This document shows positions 45,336 to 55,861 of a DNA stretch of 64,000 bases, piece by piece. A model generated the notes under the pieces. It was not told the origin of the DNA and did no database searches. It saw only the letters and a program-made list of their open reading frames with translations. Origin of the DNA: Ectopseudomonas guguanensis. Lineage in GTDB: Bacteria; Pseudomonadota; Gammaproteobacteria; Pseudomonadales; Pseudomonadaceae. Where the stretch lies: positions 62,001-126,000 of the forward strand of contig NZ_FNJJ01000017.1 of NCBI RefSeq assembly GCF_900104265.1, written 5' to 3'. Every line of letters begins with the position of its first letter. Within the stretch, counting starts at the first letter, position 1. A program made the position numbers and the translations under genes.

Positions 45336-45527
45336 GCCGTGCGCTCGATGATGTGGTGCTGAAGACTACTCCGACCGCGAGGAACCCGGAAGGTGGCGGC
45401 CCATGCCACAATGCGCGACTGCTGTGCGACCCGCCGTCGCACGCGGTCATGTGACCGTCATCATTTGGTCATAATGGTCGCTTATAACCGTCACACTGGC
45501 CCGCCCGTGCGGGCTCTGGAGTCTGCC

Positions 45528-46541
45528 GTGAGCGTTACCCCCGCCAATCGTCTGTTCCCCGCCACCCGCCTGCGTCGCAACCGCCGCGACGATTTCTCCC
45601 GCCGTCTGGTTCGCGAAAATCGCCTGAGCGTCGATGATCTGATCCTGCCGGTGTTCGTCCTCGACGGCGAAAACCGCCGCGAAGCCGTGCCGTCGATGCC
45701 GGGTGTCGAGCGCCTGTCCATTGACCTGCTGCTCAAGGAAGCCGAACACTGGGTCGAGCTGGGCATTCCGGCGCTGGCGCTGTTCCCGGTCACCCCGCTG
45801 GAGAAGAAGTCTCTCGATGGCGCGGAAGCCTGGAACCCGGACGGTATCGCCCAGCGCGCGATCCGTGCCCTGCGGGCGAAATTCCCCGAGCTCGGGGTGA
45901 TCAGTGATGTGGCCCTCGACCCGTTCACTACTCATGGTCAGGACGGCATCCTCGACGAGTCCGGCTACGTGCAGAACGACATCACCGTCGATGCGCTGGT
46001 CAAGCAGGCGCTGTCGCATGCCGAGGCCGGTGCGCAGGTGGTGGCGCCTTCGGACATGATGGATGGCCGTGTGCAGGCGATCCGCGAGGCGCTGGAGCTG
46101 GCCGAGCACGTCAACGTGCGCATCATGGCCTACTCGGCCAAGTACGCCAGCGCCTACTACGGCCCGTTCCGCGATGCGGTGGGCTCGGCAGCCAACCTCG
46201 GCAAGGGCAACAAGCTCGGCTACCAGATGGACCCGGCCAACGGCAACGAGGCGCTGCACGAGGTGGCGGCCGACCTGGCCGAGGGCGCCGACATGGTCAT
46301 GGTCAAACCTGGCATGCCCTACCTGGACATCCTCTGGCGGGTGAAGGATGCCTACAAGGTGCCCACATTCGTCTACCAGGTCAGTGGCGAGTACGCCATG
46401 CACATGGCCGCGATCCAGAACGGCTGGCTGAGTGAGGCGGTCATACTGGAATCGCTCACCGCCTTCAAACGTGCCGGCGCTGATGGCATCCTCACCTATT
46501 TCGCCGTACGGGCGGCGGAACTGCTAAAACAAGGGCGATGA
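45528..46541 (+). CDS. hemB: Delta-aminolevulinic acid dehydratase (porphobilinogen synthase)
   Basis: A 337-residue heme-pathway enzyme. The Schiff-base lysines appear in AYSAKYASAYYGPF and MVKPGMPYLD. In the metal site the usual zinc cysteines are replaced (VALDPFTTHGQDG has Asp and Ala), so it is of the Mg-dependent Pseudomonas type. The start is GTG at 45528 with GGAG at correct spacing; the longer upstream frame is not conserved. ppk follows after 19 bp, so the two may share a transcript. Confidence 0.95.
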   Translation: MSVTPANRLFPATRLRRNRRDDFSRRLVRENRLSVDDLILPVFVLDGENRREAVPSMPGVERLSIDLLLKEAEHWVELGIPALALFPVTPLEKKSLDGAEAWNPDGIAQRAIRALRAKFPELGVISDVALDPFTTHGQDGILDESGYVQNDITVDALVKQALSHAEAGAQVVAPSDMMDGRVQAIREALELAEHVNVRIMAYSAKYASAYYGPFRDAVGSAANLGKGNKLGYQMDPANGNEALHEVAADLAEGADMVMVKPGMPYLDILWRVKDAYKVPTFVYQVSGEYAMHMAAIQNGWLSEAVILESLTAFKRAGADGILTYFAVRAAELLKQGR

Positions 46542-46560
46542 CGCCCTCAGGAACCCAGCG

Positions 46561-48744
46561 ATGAACAGCGAAGGACTCAACAGCGAAGTGCTCGACAATG
46601 ATCTGCCTCAGGCCGAGGTGGTCGCCGAGACGCCAGTGGTGGAAACCCCGCCGCCGGCTCCGATTCCCAGCCTGGATGACAGCAGCCTGTACATCCACCG
46701 TGAACTGTCGCAGCTGCAGTTCAATATCCGGGTGCTGGAGCAGGCGCTGGACGAGTCCTATCCCTTGCTCGAACGCCTGAAGTTCCTGCTGATCTTCTCC
46801 AGCAACCTCGACGAGTTCTTCGAGATCCGCGTCGCCGGCCTGAAGAAGCAGATCAACTTCGCCCGTGAACAGGCCGGCGCCGACGGCCTGCAGCCGCACC
46901 AGGCGCTGGCGCGCATCAGCGAGCTGGTGCACGAGCAGGTGGACCGGCAGTACGCCATCCTCAACGACACCCTGTTCCCGGCGCTGGCCAAGCACAACAT
47001 CAACTTCATTCGTCGGCGGTTCTGGACCACCAAGCTCAAGACCTGGGTGCGCCGCTATTTCCGCGACGAGATCGCGCCGATCATCACCCCCATCGGCCTC
47101 GACCCGACCCACCCGTTCCCGCTGTTGGTGAACAAGAGCCTCAACTTCATCGTCGAGCTGGAAGGCATCGACGCCTTCGGTCGCGACTCGGGCCTGGCCA
47201 TCATCCCGGCGCCGCGCCTGCTACCGCGTATCATCAAGGTGCCAGAGGAAGTCGGCGGCCCCGGCGACAACTACGTGTTCCTCTCGTCGATGATCCACGC
47301 CCACGCCGACGACCTGTTCCAGGGCATGAAGGTCAAGGGCTGCTACCAGTTCCGCCTGACCCGTAACGCCGACCTGTCGGTGGACACCGAGGACGTCGAG
47401 GACCTGGCGCGCGCGCTGCGTGGCGAGCTGTTCAGCCGTCGTTATGGCGATGCGGTGCGCCTGGAAGTGGTCGACACCTGCCCGAAACACCTGCGCGACC
47501 ACCTGCTCAAGCAATTCGGCCTGACCGAGAGCGAGCTGTACCAGGTCAATGGCCCGGTCAACCTCACTCGCCTGTTCAGCATCACCGGCCTGGACAACCA
47601 CCCGGAGCTGCAGCACGCGCCTTTCACCCCGGTGATCCCCAAGCTGTTGCAGAATTCGGAGAACATCTTCAACGTGGTCAGCAAGCAGGACATCCTGCTG
47701 CTGCACCCCTTCGAGTCCTTCACGCCGGTGGTCGACCTGCTGCGCCAGGCAGCCAAGGACCCGCACGTGCTGGCGATCAAGCAGACCCTGTATCGCTCCG
47801 GGGCCAACTCGGAGATCGTCGATGCCCTGGTGGAAGCGGCGCGAAACGGCAAGGAAGTCACCGCGGTGATCGAGCTGCGAGCGCGTTTCGACGAGGAGTC
47901 CAACCTGCAGCTGGCCAGCCGCCTGCAGCAGGCCGGCGCGGTGGTGATCTACGGTGTGGTCGGCTTCAAGACCCACGCCAAGATGATGCTGATCCTGCGT
48001 CGCGAGAACGGCGAGATCGTCCGCTACGCCCACCTCGGCACCGGCAACTACCACGCCGGCAATGCCAAGCTGTACACCGACTACAGCCTGCTCACCGCCG
48101 ACGTGGCGCTCGGCGAGGACGTGGCCAAGCTGTTCAGCCAGCTGATCGGCATGGGCAAGACCCTGCGCATGAAGAAGCTGCTGCATGCGCCCTTCACCCT
48201 GAAGAAGACCCTGCTTGACCTGATCGCCAAGGAAACCGCCGCGGCGGCCGAAGGCAAGCCGGCGCAGATCATCGCCAAGTTCAACTCGCTGACCGATCCC
48301 AAGGTGATCCGCGCGCTGTACAAGGCCAGCCAGACCGGGGTGAAGATCGACCTCGTGGTGCGCGGCATGTGCTGCCTGCGTCCGGGCATCGCCGGGGTGT
48401 CGCACAACATCCAGGTGCGCTCGATCATCGGCCGCTTCCTCGAGCACACGCGGGTGTTCTACTTCCTCAACGGGGGTGACGAGAAGATTTACCTGTCCAG
48501 TGCCGACTGGATGGAGCGCAACCTCGACAAGCGTGTGGAGACCTGCTTCCCGGTCGAGGGCAAGAAGCTCATTACCCGGGTGAAGAAGGAGCTGGAAAGC
48601 TACCTGACCGACAACACCCAGGCCTGGGTGCTGCAGCCCGATGGTCGCTATGTGCGTCAGCAGCCGACTGGCAACCAGAACCCGCGCAGCGCGCAGTCCG
48701 GCCTGCTGGAAAAACTCACCGCCCCGGTCGTCGTCGCTCGTTAA
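46561..48744 (+). CDS. ppk: Polyphosphate kinase 1
   Basis: A 727-residue enzyme that builds polyphosphate from ATP. The phosphorylated histidine is in GFKTHAKMMLILRRE, the second conserved histidine in LEHTRVFYFLNGGDEKIYLSSADWMERNLDKRVE. The N-terminal 35 residues are a disordered tail rich in Glu/Pro. Length is normal. It faces ppx on the opposite strand across a 375-bp repeat-rich gap. Confidence 0.97.
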   Translation: MNSEGLNSEVLDNDLPQAEVVAETPVVETPPPAPIPSLDDSSLYIHRELSQLQFNIRVLEQALDESYPLLERLKFLLIFSSNLDEFFEIRVAGLKKQINFAREQAGADGLQPHQALARISELVHEQVDRQYAILNDTLFPALAKHNINFIRRRFWTTKLKTWVRRYFRDEIAPIITPIGLDPTHPFPLLVNKSLNFIVELEGIDAFGRDSGLAIIPAPRLLPRIIKVPEEVGGPGDNYVFLSSMIHAHADDLFQGMKVKGCYQFRLTRNADLSVDTEDVEDLARALRGELFSRRYGDAVRLEVVDTCPKHLRDHLLKQFGLTESELYQVNGPVNLTRLFSITGLDNHPELQHAPFTPVIPKLLQNSENIFNVVSKQDILLLHPFESFTPVVDLLRQAAKDPHVLAIKQTLYRSGANSEIVDALVEAARNGKEVTAVIELRARFDEESNLQLASRLQQAGAVVIYGVVGFKTHAKMMLILRRENGEIVRYAHLGTGNYHAGNAKLYTDYSLLTADVALGEDVAKLFSQLIGMGKTLRMKKLLHAPFTLKKTLLDLIAKETAAAAEGKPAQIIAKFNSLTDPKVIRALYKASQTGVKIDLVVRGMCCLRPGIAGVSHNIQVRSIIGRFLEHTRVFYFLNGGDEKIYLSSADWMERNLDKRVETCFPVEGKKLITRVKKELESYLTDNTQAWVLQPDGRYVRQQPTGNQNPRSAQSGLLEKLTAPVVVAR

Positions 48745-49119
48745 AAGCGGCTGCTTGCAGCCCTCTGATGACCCTCTCCCGCTTGCGGGAGAGGGTGCCC
48801 GAAAGGCGGGAGAGGGTTTAGAGGGCCGCCTGCTGTAGATTTGCAACGCACCGCTTCCTGCGCCGATGAGCGCCTGATCGCTGGCGATCAGGCCAGGGTG
48901 CGGAGCGGGGTGCCCGAAGGGCGGGAGAGGGCGTGTAAGGGCGCGTGCCGCAGTGATGGCCTTCTCCCATTTACGGTTGAGGGCGCAGCGGTCGCGCACC
49001 CTCGTCTAAGAAGAACGGGCTTATTTCAGTCTTGTTGGGTGGCGGGTTTCACCCGCCCTACGCATCACCCGCCCTACAGGCCTAGCCGCGCCGTAGGGTG
49101 CGCCATGCGCACCGGGCGC
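48745..49119. repeat. Repeat-rich intergenic region between ppk and ppx
   Basis: No gene. Holds an inverted repeat ACCCTCTCCCGC-TT-GCGGGAGAGGGT at about 48773-48798, then two GTGCCCGAA-(A/G)GGCGGGAGAGGG blocks (48797 and 48908), a GGGCGGGT/CACCCGCCCTAC pair near 49030-49060 and the GTAGGGTGCGCCATGCGCACC unit at 49093-49113. The hairpins should terminate both convergent transcripts. Confidence 0.7.
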
Positions 49120-50622
49120 TCAACGCACGCTCAAGGTCAGGTCGATACGCTTGAGCCACTCCGCTTCGGCTTCGAAATCGGCCTGAGTCAGCGGGTTGGC
49201 TGCCAGCCAGCCATCGGGGAACTGAATTTCCAGGCTGTTTTCGCCGGCCGCGAACTGCACCTGTGGCATGTCCTGGGTGCCGCGGATGTGGTGGAAGAGG
49301 ATGGCGAAGCGCAGCAGCACGCACAGGCGTATCAGCTTGACGCCTTCCTCGCCGAACTCGGCGAACTTGTCCCTGGGGATATTGCGCCGGTGGCCGCGCA
49401 CCAGCAGCGCGAGCATCTGCTGGTCCTGGCGCGAGAAGCCGGCCAGGTCCGAGTGTTCGATCAGGTAGGCGCCGTGCTTGTGATACTGGTAGTGGGCGAT
49501 GTCCAGGCCCACTTCGTGCACCTTGGCGCCCCAGCTCAGCAGTTCTCGGTGCCAGTCGTCGTTAAGGCCCCAGTCGGCTGCGACCTTGTCCAGCGCCGAC
49601 AGCGCCTTGGCCTCCACCCGTGCCGCCTGGTCGGTATCGACGTGATAGCGCTCCATGAACGCTGCCAGGGTGCGCTCGCGCACGTCCTCGTGCTGGTGGC
49701 GGCCGAGCAGGTCATACAGCACGCCTTCACGCAGCGCGCCTTCGGAATGGCTCATGCGCTGAATGTCGCAGGCATCGAAAATGGCTTCGAGAATAGCCAG
49801 GCCGGCGGGGAAGATGCTGCGACGATCCGGCTTGATGCCGTCCAGGTCGATCTTCTCCACCTCGCCCAGCTTGAACAGCTTGCGCTTGAGCCACGCCAGG
49901 CCCTCGGCGGTGACCTCGCCATTGCCCAGGCCGGCAGCCTTGGTCGCCAGGCCGATGGCCTTGATGGTGCCCGAGGCGCCAACGGCATCCTCCCAGCCCA
50001 GGCGACGCAGCCCCTGCTCGATGCCCATCAGCTCCAGGCGGGCAGCGGTGTAGGCCTGGGCATAGCGTGCCGGAGTGATCTTGCCGTCCTTGAAATAACG
50101 CTGGGTGAAGCTGACGCAGCCCATCTGCAGGCTTTCGCGCAGCAGCGGCTCGAAACGCTGACCGATGATGAATTCGGTGCTGCCGCCACCGATATCGGCG
50201 ACCAGGCGCTTGCCTGGGGTATCGGCGATGCTGTGAGAGACGCCGAGGTAGATCAGGCGCGCTTCCTCGCGGCCGGAAATCACCTCGACCTGATGGCCGA
50301 GAATCTCCTCGGCGCGGCGGATGAATACCGCGCGGTTGCGCGCTTCGCGCAGGGCGTTGGTGCCAACGATACGCACGGCGCCTTCCGGCAGGCTGTTGGT
50401 GAACTGGGCGAAGCGGCGCAGGCAATCCAGGCCGCGCTGCATCGCTTCCTCGCTGAGCTGGCGCTCGTCATCCAGGCCTGCCGCCAGCTGGACCTTGTCG
50501 CCGAGGCGCTCGAGGATACGTATCTCGTGATTGTCGGCCTTGGCCAGCACCATATGGAAACTGTTCGAGCCCAGGTCGATGGCGGCGATCAGGGGAAAAC
50601 TCTCGGCAGGGGCTTGGGGCAT
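49120..50622 (-). CDS. ppx: Exopolyphosphatase
   Basis: A 500-residue Ppx/GppA hydrolase that removes phosphate from polyphosphate ends and, in this family, may act on pppGpp. The ASKHA phosphate motifs AAIDLGSNSFHMVLA and VADIGGGSTEFI are present, with the HD-type C-terminal region (SWGAKVHEVGLDIAHYQYHKHG). The start at 50622 gives the expected N-terminus; the longer upstream frame is not used. It faces ppk convergently, as in P. aeruginosa. Confidence 0.96.
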   Translation of the reverse strand: MPQAPAESFPLIAAIDLGSNSFHMVLAKADNHEIRILERLGDKVQLAAGLDDERQLSEEAMQRGLDCLRRFAQFTNSLPEGAVRIVGTNALREARNRAVFIRRAEEILGHQVEVISGREEARLIYLGVSHSIADTPGKRLVADIGGGSTEFIIGQRFEPLLRESLQMGCVSFTQRYFKDGKITPARYAQAYTAARLELMGIEQGLRRLGWEDAVGASGTIKAIGLATKAAGLGNGEVTAEGLAWLKRKLFKLGEVEKIDLDGIKPDRRSIFPAGLAILEAIFDACDIQRMSHSEGALREGVLYDLLGRHQHEDVRERTLAAFMERYHVDTDQAARVEAKALSALDKVAADWGLNDDWHRELLSWGAKVHEVGLDIAHYQYHKHGAYLIEHSDLAGFSRQDQQMLALLVRGHRRNIPRDKFAEFGEEGVKLIRLCVLLRFAILFHHIRGTQDMPQVQFAAGENSLEIQFPDGWLAANPLTQADFEAEAEWLKRIDLTLSVR

Positions 50623-50719
50623 GATTGCGGCATCTCGTTCGATTTCCGCGCATCCTGCCATGACTGAGCGCATGAGCCAACGCATACGGATGTCGCATGA
50701 AACTGGTCTAGACCTGTGG

Positions 50720-51225
50720 TTATTGCAGCTCCAGCACATTCAGGGGTTGTTTCAGCAGCTGTTCGTCGCAGTTGTGCCCCTCGCCGCCGCGGTCCACCAC
50801 GAGGAAGCGGCCGGGATGCTGCAGGCATAGCAGCGGGTGGTGCCAGGTGCCACGCGCGTAGTTCACGCCCTGGTCCGGCGCGCTGATGAAGGCGCGTATT
50901 TTCGACTCGTCCAGCTCGCCAGGCGGGGCGACGACGATCAGCATGCGTCCGCCGTCCACCGGGTAGAAAGCCTGGCTGCCAAGCGGATGACGCTCGAGCA
51001 TGCGGATCTCGATGGGCGCGTGCCCGGCCTTGCCCTCGAAGATATTCACCAGAGTTCTTGGCGATTCGCCGGCCAGCTCCACCTGCACCAGGTCGTGGTA
51101 GCGGGTGGTGGTGCCGGCATTGATCGGGAAGGCTGTGGCGCCGGCCGTTTCGATCACGTCGCCGAAGGGTGCGAAGGCTGCGCGGGTCAGCGGCTCGATG
51201 CGCAGCGGCAGGGGCGCTGGCGCGT

Positions 51226-51229
<4 letters not shown>
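50720..51229 (-). CDS. Ureidoglycolate lyase-like protein
   Basis: A 169-residue protein of the AllA/ureidoglycolate hydrolase cupin family. Features include FAPFGDVIETAG near the start, the TRYHDLVQVEL and RMLERHPLGSQAFYPV metal-binding histidine region, and NYARGTWHHPLLCL. The start is GTG at 51229, overlapping the ATP-binding gene's stop by GTGA. Being the last gene of an amino-acid ABC transporter operon suggests a ureido compound or related nitrogen source as substrate. Confidence 0.85.
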
Positions 51230-51943
<714 letters not shown>

Positions 51944-51957
<14 letters not shown>

Positions 51958-52591
51958 TCAGCCTCCTTTCCAGGCGGTATGCAGCGAGCGAGAGCGGGTA
52001 GCAGAGCAGGAAGTAACCGAGGGCGACGAAGCCGTAGACCATGAACGGCTCGAAGGTGGCGTTGGCCAGCATGCTGCCGGTCTTGGTCAGCTCGGTGAAA
52101 CCGATGATCGAGGTCACCGCAGTGCCCTTGACCACCTGCACCGAGAACCCGACGGTGGGCGCCACGGCGATGCGCAGCGCCTGCGGCAGCACCACGTGGC
52201 GCAGGGTTTCCAGGCGGCTCATGGCAAGGCTTTCGGATGCCTCCCACTGGCCACGGCTGATCGACTCGACGCAGCCGCGCCAGATCTCGGCGAGAAAGGC
52301 GCTGGTGAACAGCGTCAGCGCCGTGGCCGCAGCCAGCCAGGGCGACACGTCGACGCCGAGCAGGGCGATGCCGAAGAACACCAGAAACAGCTGCATCAGA
52401 AGCGGTGTGCCCTGGAACAGTTCGATATAGCCACGGGCCAGGATGCGCGGCGCCGCCAGTGGCGACAGCCGTGCCAGCAACACCAGCAGCCCGGCGATGC
52501 CGCCACAGACGAAGGCCACCAGCGACAGCAGCAGCGTCCACTGCAGGCCGGTGAGCAGGTTGCGCAGGATGTCCCAGAGAGTGAAGTCCAT
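51944..52591 (-). CDS. Amino acid ABC transporter permease (second)
   Basis: A 215-residue inner-membrane permease of the HisM/HisQ type with about five helices. The EAA loop is EASESLAMSRLETLRHVVLPQALRIA. The N-terminus MDFTLWDILRNLLTGLQWTL is typical. The ATG overlaps the previous gene's stop (TGATG), and the end overlaps the ATPase gene by 14 bp, so the operon is translated as a unit. Confidence 0.93.
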
Positions 52592-53256
52592 CAGCGCTCT
52601 CCCATGATGAAGCGGCGGCCGAACCAGGCCAGCAACTGGCGAATCCCGACGGCCATGAGCAGGTACAGCGCGGTGGTCAGCAGATAGGTCTCGAAGGCGC
52701 GGAAGTTGCGCGACTGGATGAAGTTGGCGGCGAACGACAGCTCCTCGGTGGAAATCTGCGAGCACACCGCCGAACCCAGCATGACGATGATGATCTGGCT
52801 CGACAGCGCCGGCCAAACCTTGCCCAGCGCCGGGCGCAGCACCACATGGCGGAAGGTCTCGAAGCGGCTCATGGCCAGTGCGCTGGCGGCCTCGAGCTGG
52901 CCGTGCGGGATGGCCTGGATGCCGGCGCGGATGATCTCCGTCGAGTAGGCGCCGAGGTTGATCACCATCGCCAGCACGGCCGCCTCCCACTCGCTCAGGC
53001 GCACCCCGAGCGACGGCAGGCCGAAGAAGATGAAGAACAGCTGGACGATGAACGGCGTATTGCGGATCAGCTCCACATAGACGCCGAAAATCCGGTCGAA
53101 CGGACGGATGCGCCAGGCGCGCAGTATCGCCCCGACGATGCCGAGACCGACCCCCAGCAGGGTGCCGATCGCCGTCAGCGCGAGGGTGAAGGCCGCGCCT
53201 TGCAGCAGCAGGTCGCTGTGCTGCAGGACGGCGGCGAAGTCGAACTGATACGCCAT
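52591..53256 (-). CDS. Amino acid ABC transporter permease (first)
   Basis: A 221-residue permease of the HisQ/GltK type. The EAA loop is EAASALAMSRFETFRHVVLRPALGK, and VELIRNTPFIVQLFFIFFGLP near the N-terminal third is typical. About five membrane segments. It follows the binding protein by 20 bp and overlaps the second permease by one base, so both likely form the heterodimeric channel. Confidence 0.93.
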   Translation of the reverse strand: MAYQFDFAAVLQHSDLLLQGAAFTLALTAIGTLLGVGLGIVGAILRAWRIRPFDRIFGVYVELIRNTPFIVQLFFIFFGLPSLGVRLSEWEAAVLAMVINLGAYSTEIIRAGIQAIPHGQLEAASALAMSRFETFRHVVLRPALGKVWPALSSQIIIVMLGSAVCSQISTEELSFAANFIQSRNFRAFETYLLTTALYLLMAVGIRQLLAWFGRRFIMGER

Positions 53257-53276
53257 GGCTTAGCGCTCCGTCAGGC

Positions 53277-54062
53277 TCAGAGATCAGCCGGCAGAGGCTG
53301 CTTCAGCCATTTCTGGCTGAGCGCTTCGAGGCTGCCATCGGCCTTGGCGTCGGCGATGATGGTGTTGACCTTGTCCAGCAGCGCGGCCTGGTTCTTGTTC
53401 ACACCGACGTAGACCGGCGAATCCTTGAGCTTGAGCTTCATGCTCGGTACGCGCTTGGGGTTACGCTCGGAAATGGCCACCATCACCACGTTGCCGCTGG
53501 CAATCAGCTCCACCTGACCGGACAGGTAGGCGGCGATGGTCGAGTTGTTGTCCTCGAAGCGCTTGATGGTGGCGCCTTTGGGGGCAACGTTGCTCAGCTC
53601 GATGTCCTCGATGGAGCCGCGGGTGACGCTGATGGTCTTGCCATTGAGGTCTTCGAGGCTGGAGACGGCGGCGTCTTCAGGGCCGAACACGCCGAGATAG
53701 AAGGGCGCATAGGGCGCCGAAAAGTCGATCACCGCTTCGCGCTCGGGGTTCTTGCCCAGGCTGGAAATCACCAGGTCGACCTTGCCGGTGGTGAGGAAGG
53801 GAATGCGGTTGGTGCTGTTGACCGGGGTCAGCTCCAGTTTCACCGCCAGCTTGTCGGCCAGCAGTTGCGCGGTATCGATATCCAGGCCGCGTGGTTTCAT
53901 GTCCGGGCCGACCGAACCGAACGGCGGGAAGTCCTGCGGTACGGCGACTTTCAGTACGCCCGCCTTGCTGATGTCATCGAGTGCATCGGCGTGAGCGGTG
54001 CTGGCGCCAAAGGCCAGGGCGGCGAACAGGGTACCCAGCAGGGTGCGGTGAAATGTGCGCAT
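53277..54062 (-). CDS. Periplasmic amino-acid-type substrate-binding protein
   Basis: A 261-residue solute-binding protein of family SBP_bac_3. A signal peptide (TLLGTLFAALAFGASTAHA) precedes the mature protein with the characteristic GVLKVAVPQDFPPFGSVG, MKPRGLDIDTAQLLADKL and ISVTRGSIEDIELSNVAP. The ligand-binding residues are not enough to name the amino acid. It is first in the operon with two permeases, ATPase and the ureidoglycolate lyase-like gene. Confidence 0.93.
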   Translation of the reverse strand: MRTFHRTLLGTLFAALAFGASTAHADALDDISKAGVLKVAVPQDFPPFGSVGPDMKPRGLDIDTAQLLADKLAVKLELTPVNSTNRIPFLTTGKVDLVISSLGKNPEREAVIDFSAPYAPFYLGVFGPEDAAVSSLEDLNGKTISVTRGSIEDIELSNVAPKGATIKRFEDNNSTIAAYLSGQVELIASGNVVMVAISERNPKRVPSMKLKLKDSPVYVGVNKNQAALLDKVNTIIADAKADGSLEALSQKWLKQPLPADL

Positions 54063-54208
54063 GTCGAACTCCCGATCAAATGAAGGAAAACCCAGCGTTT
54101 TGCCTGATCCGGTTAGTGCATCGGCTGTGCCAGATTCAATTAATTCAGGGCTTTAATCGCTGCGGGCGAGTGGAAACAAGGTCTTACTGGTCTGAACAGT
54201 TGGCGTTG

Positions 54209-54224
54209 CTGACCAGGTGGTCAG
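54209..54224. promoter_or_regulatory. Perfect palindrome, likely FadR-type operator
   Basis: CTGACCA-GG-TGGTCAG is a perfect 7-bp inverted repeat in the divergent gap between the ABC operon (start 54062) and the GntR gene (start 54350). GntR/FadR regulators commonly bind TGGTnnnACCA-like dyads; this one has inverted half-sites (TGACCA/TGGTCA). A weaker TGGTCTGAACA lies upstream at 54188. Confidence 0.6.
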
Positions 54225-54349
54225 AGATCCTTCTGGGCCATCTCGGTGCGTTCTGCTGGCGGGCTGTTCCATAAGGGCGCGTCGCTTGCCTGGACAGCCA
54301 TTGAGGCCTTACAAAGGCGCCTTGACTGGACTGACCGGCCCGAACAGCA

Positions 54350-55054
54350 ATGAATGCTTCCGCTCCCCGCGCGGTACCCGAGTACGCCCTGCAGGCCATC
54401 CGCCGCCTGATCGAGGAGGAGGGCTATCGCCCCGGCGATGCGCTGCCCTCGCAGCGCGACCTGGCCGAGCGCCTGGGCGTCAGCCGTGCCTCGCTGCGCG
54501 AGGCGTTGTCATCGCTCAGCGCGCTGGGCCTGGTCAGTGTGCAGGCCGGCAAGGGCGTGTTCGTCCAGCAGGCGCCGAAAGCCGAGGCAGCCGGTGCTTT
54601 CGTCTGGCCATTCGCCGCGCAGGTGTCGGCCGCCGACACCTTTCAGCTGCGCTTCGCCCTGGAGGGTTTCGCCTGCGGCCTGGCGGCCGGGGTGATGACT
54701 GCCGAGGAGCTGGACATCCTCGAAGACAACGTCGAACAGATGCGTCGTGAGCTGCGTGCCGGCGACTTCGAGCAGGCGACGCGCCTGGACTTCGAGTTCC
54801 ACCAGCGCATCCTCGCCGCCAGCGGCAATCAGGCGATGTTCGCCCTGGTGACCTCCAGCGCCGACATCTTCCTGGAAAGCCAGAAGCTGCCGTTCATCAG
54901 GCCGGAGCGGGCCATGGAGACCTGGCAGGAGCACCGCAAGATCCTCAAGGCCCTGGCTCGGCACGCCTCCGGCCCGGCGCAAAAGGCCATGCAGCAGCAC
55001 ATCCGCGCTGCCGCGCTGCGTACTGGAATAGCCTTCATCACGCTGGGTGATTGA
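54350..55054 (+). CDS. GntR/FadR family transcriptional regulator
   Basis: A 234-residue repressor. The N-terminal winged helix has PSQRDLAERLGVSRASLREALSSLSALGLVSVQAGKGVFV, and the C-terminal FCD effector domain contains the metal-binding histidine-rich region (LDFEFHQRILAASGN, EHRKILKAL). It is divergent from the ABC operon and probably represses it until a ligand is present. The ribosome site before ATG is weak. Confidence 0.9.
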   Translation: MNASAPRAVPEYALQAIRRLIEEEGYRPGDALPSQRDLAERLGVSRASLREALSSLSALGLVSVQAGKGVFVQQAPKAEAAGAFVWPFAAQVSAADTFQLRFALEGFACGLAAGVMTAEELDILEDNVEQMRRELRAGDFEQATRLDFEFHQRILAASGNQAMFALVTSSADIFLESQKLPFIRPERAMETWQEHRKILKALARHASGPAQKAMQQHIRAAALRTGIAFITLGD

Positions 55055-55224
55055 AACTATTGAGTGGCTCAATCGCCAGTGCCTTTCGGTGTCAGTCAAG
55101 CCGGGCTATGATGGCGCCACTTTTGGTTGCCTGCCGTCCATGGCGGCAATCCTTCGGGCCGTCGCAAGCGACGTCAAAAATTTCTCCCGGCAATTTTTTG
55201 CTTCCGCATATACGGAGACTTTCC

Positions 55225-55551
55225 ATGAGTGAATTCATCACCAACGTCAGCGACGCCAGCTTCGACCAGGATGTCATCCAGGCTGAGGGTCCGGTTCTGG
55301 TGGACTACTGGGCCGAGTGGTGCGGCCCGTGCAAGATGATCGCGCCGGTGCTCGACGAGATCGCCAAGGACTACCAGGGCAAGCTGAAGATCTGCAAGCT
55401 GAACATCGACGAGAACCAGGAAACCCCGCCGAAGTATGGCGTGCGCGGTATCCCGACCCTGATGCTGTTCAAGAACGGCAACGTCGAAGCGACCAAGGTC
55501 GGCGCACTGTCCAAGTCGCAACTGGCTGCCTTCCTCGACAGCAACATCTGA
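55225..55551 (+). CDS. trxA: Thioredoxin 1
   Basis: A 108-residue disulfide reductase. The active site is WAEWCGPCKM, with the cis-Pro loop in VRGIPTLMLFKNG and the conserved Asp in LVDYWAEW. The GGAGACTTTCC leader supplies a ribosome site. The order trxA-rho matches P. aeruginosa. It is followed by a repeat cluster and a terminator. Confidence 0.97.
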   Translation: MSEFITNVSDASFDQDVIQAEGPVLVDYWAEWCGPCKMIAPVLDEIAKDYQGKLKICKLNIDENQETPPKYGVRGIPTLMLFKNGNVEATKVGALSKSQLAAFLDSNI

Positions 55552-55554
55552 GAA

Positions 55555-55636
55555 GTAGGGTGGGCTTCAGCCCACCGAGCTGGTTGCAGGTGACGTGGTG
55601 GTGGGCTGAAGCGGAGCGCCGCCCGGCCCACCCTAC
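55555..55636. repeat. GTAGGGTGGGCTTCAG palindromic pair after trxA
   Basis: GTAGGGTGGGCTTCAGCCCA at 55555 is partly inverted at 55604-55636 (TGGGCTGAAGC ... GGCCCACCCTAC). It belongs to the same family as the cluster at 42647-42729 and folds into a large stem-loop. Confidence 0.75.
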
Positions 55637-55650
55637 GGCACTGCAAGAAG

Positions 55651-55676
55651 CCCCGCTGGTCGCGGGGTTTTTTCTT
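55651..55676 (+). terminator. Rho-independent terminator after trxA
   Basis: CCCCGC-tggtc-GCGGGG followed by TTTTTTCTTTTT. The rest of the 55552-55861 gap is the repeat upstream and the rho leader ORF downstream. Confidence 0.92.
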
Positions 55677-55733
55677 TTTCGGGCTAGACGCTGTTTTTTC
55701 ACGGTGTTAAATTCGGCCCCGTTGCATTTCCTT

Positions 55734-55861
55734 ATGCAGCCCTCTGCACGCCGTCGCCGATTCATTCCAATACGAATTCGTTCGCGATCCTGTCGCCTTC
55801 TCTGCGGCGCGGCCTCTCAAGCTAACAGCTTTCTTCTCCTCTCGATGATCACGTCATTCCT

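Noticed and set aside
55100..55115. A TATGAT -10 sequence for trxA
   Set aside because: The -35 at 17-bp spacing is poor (TTTCGG), so the assignment is not firm.
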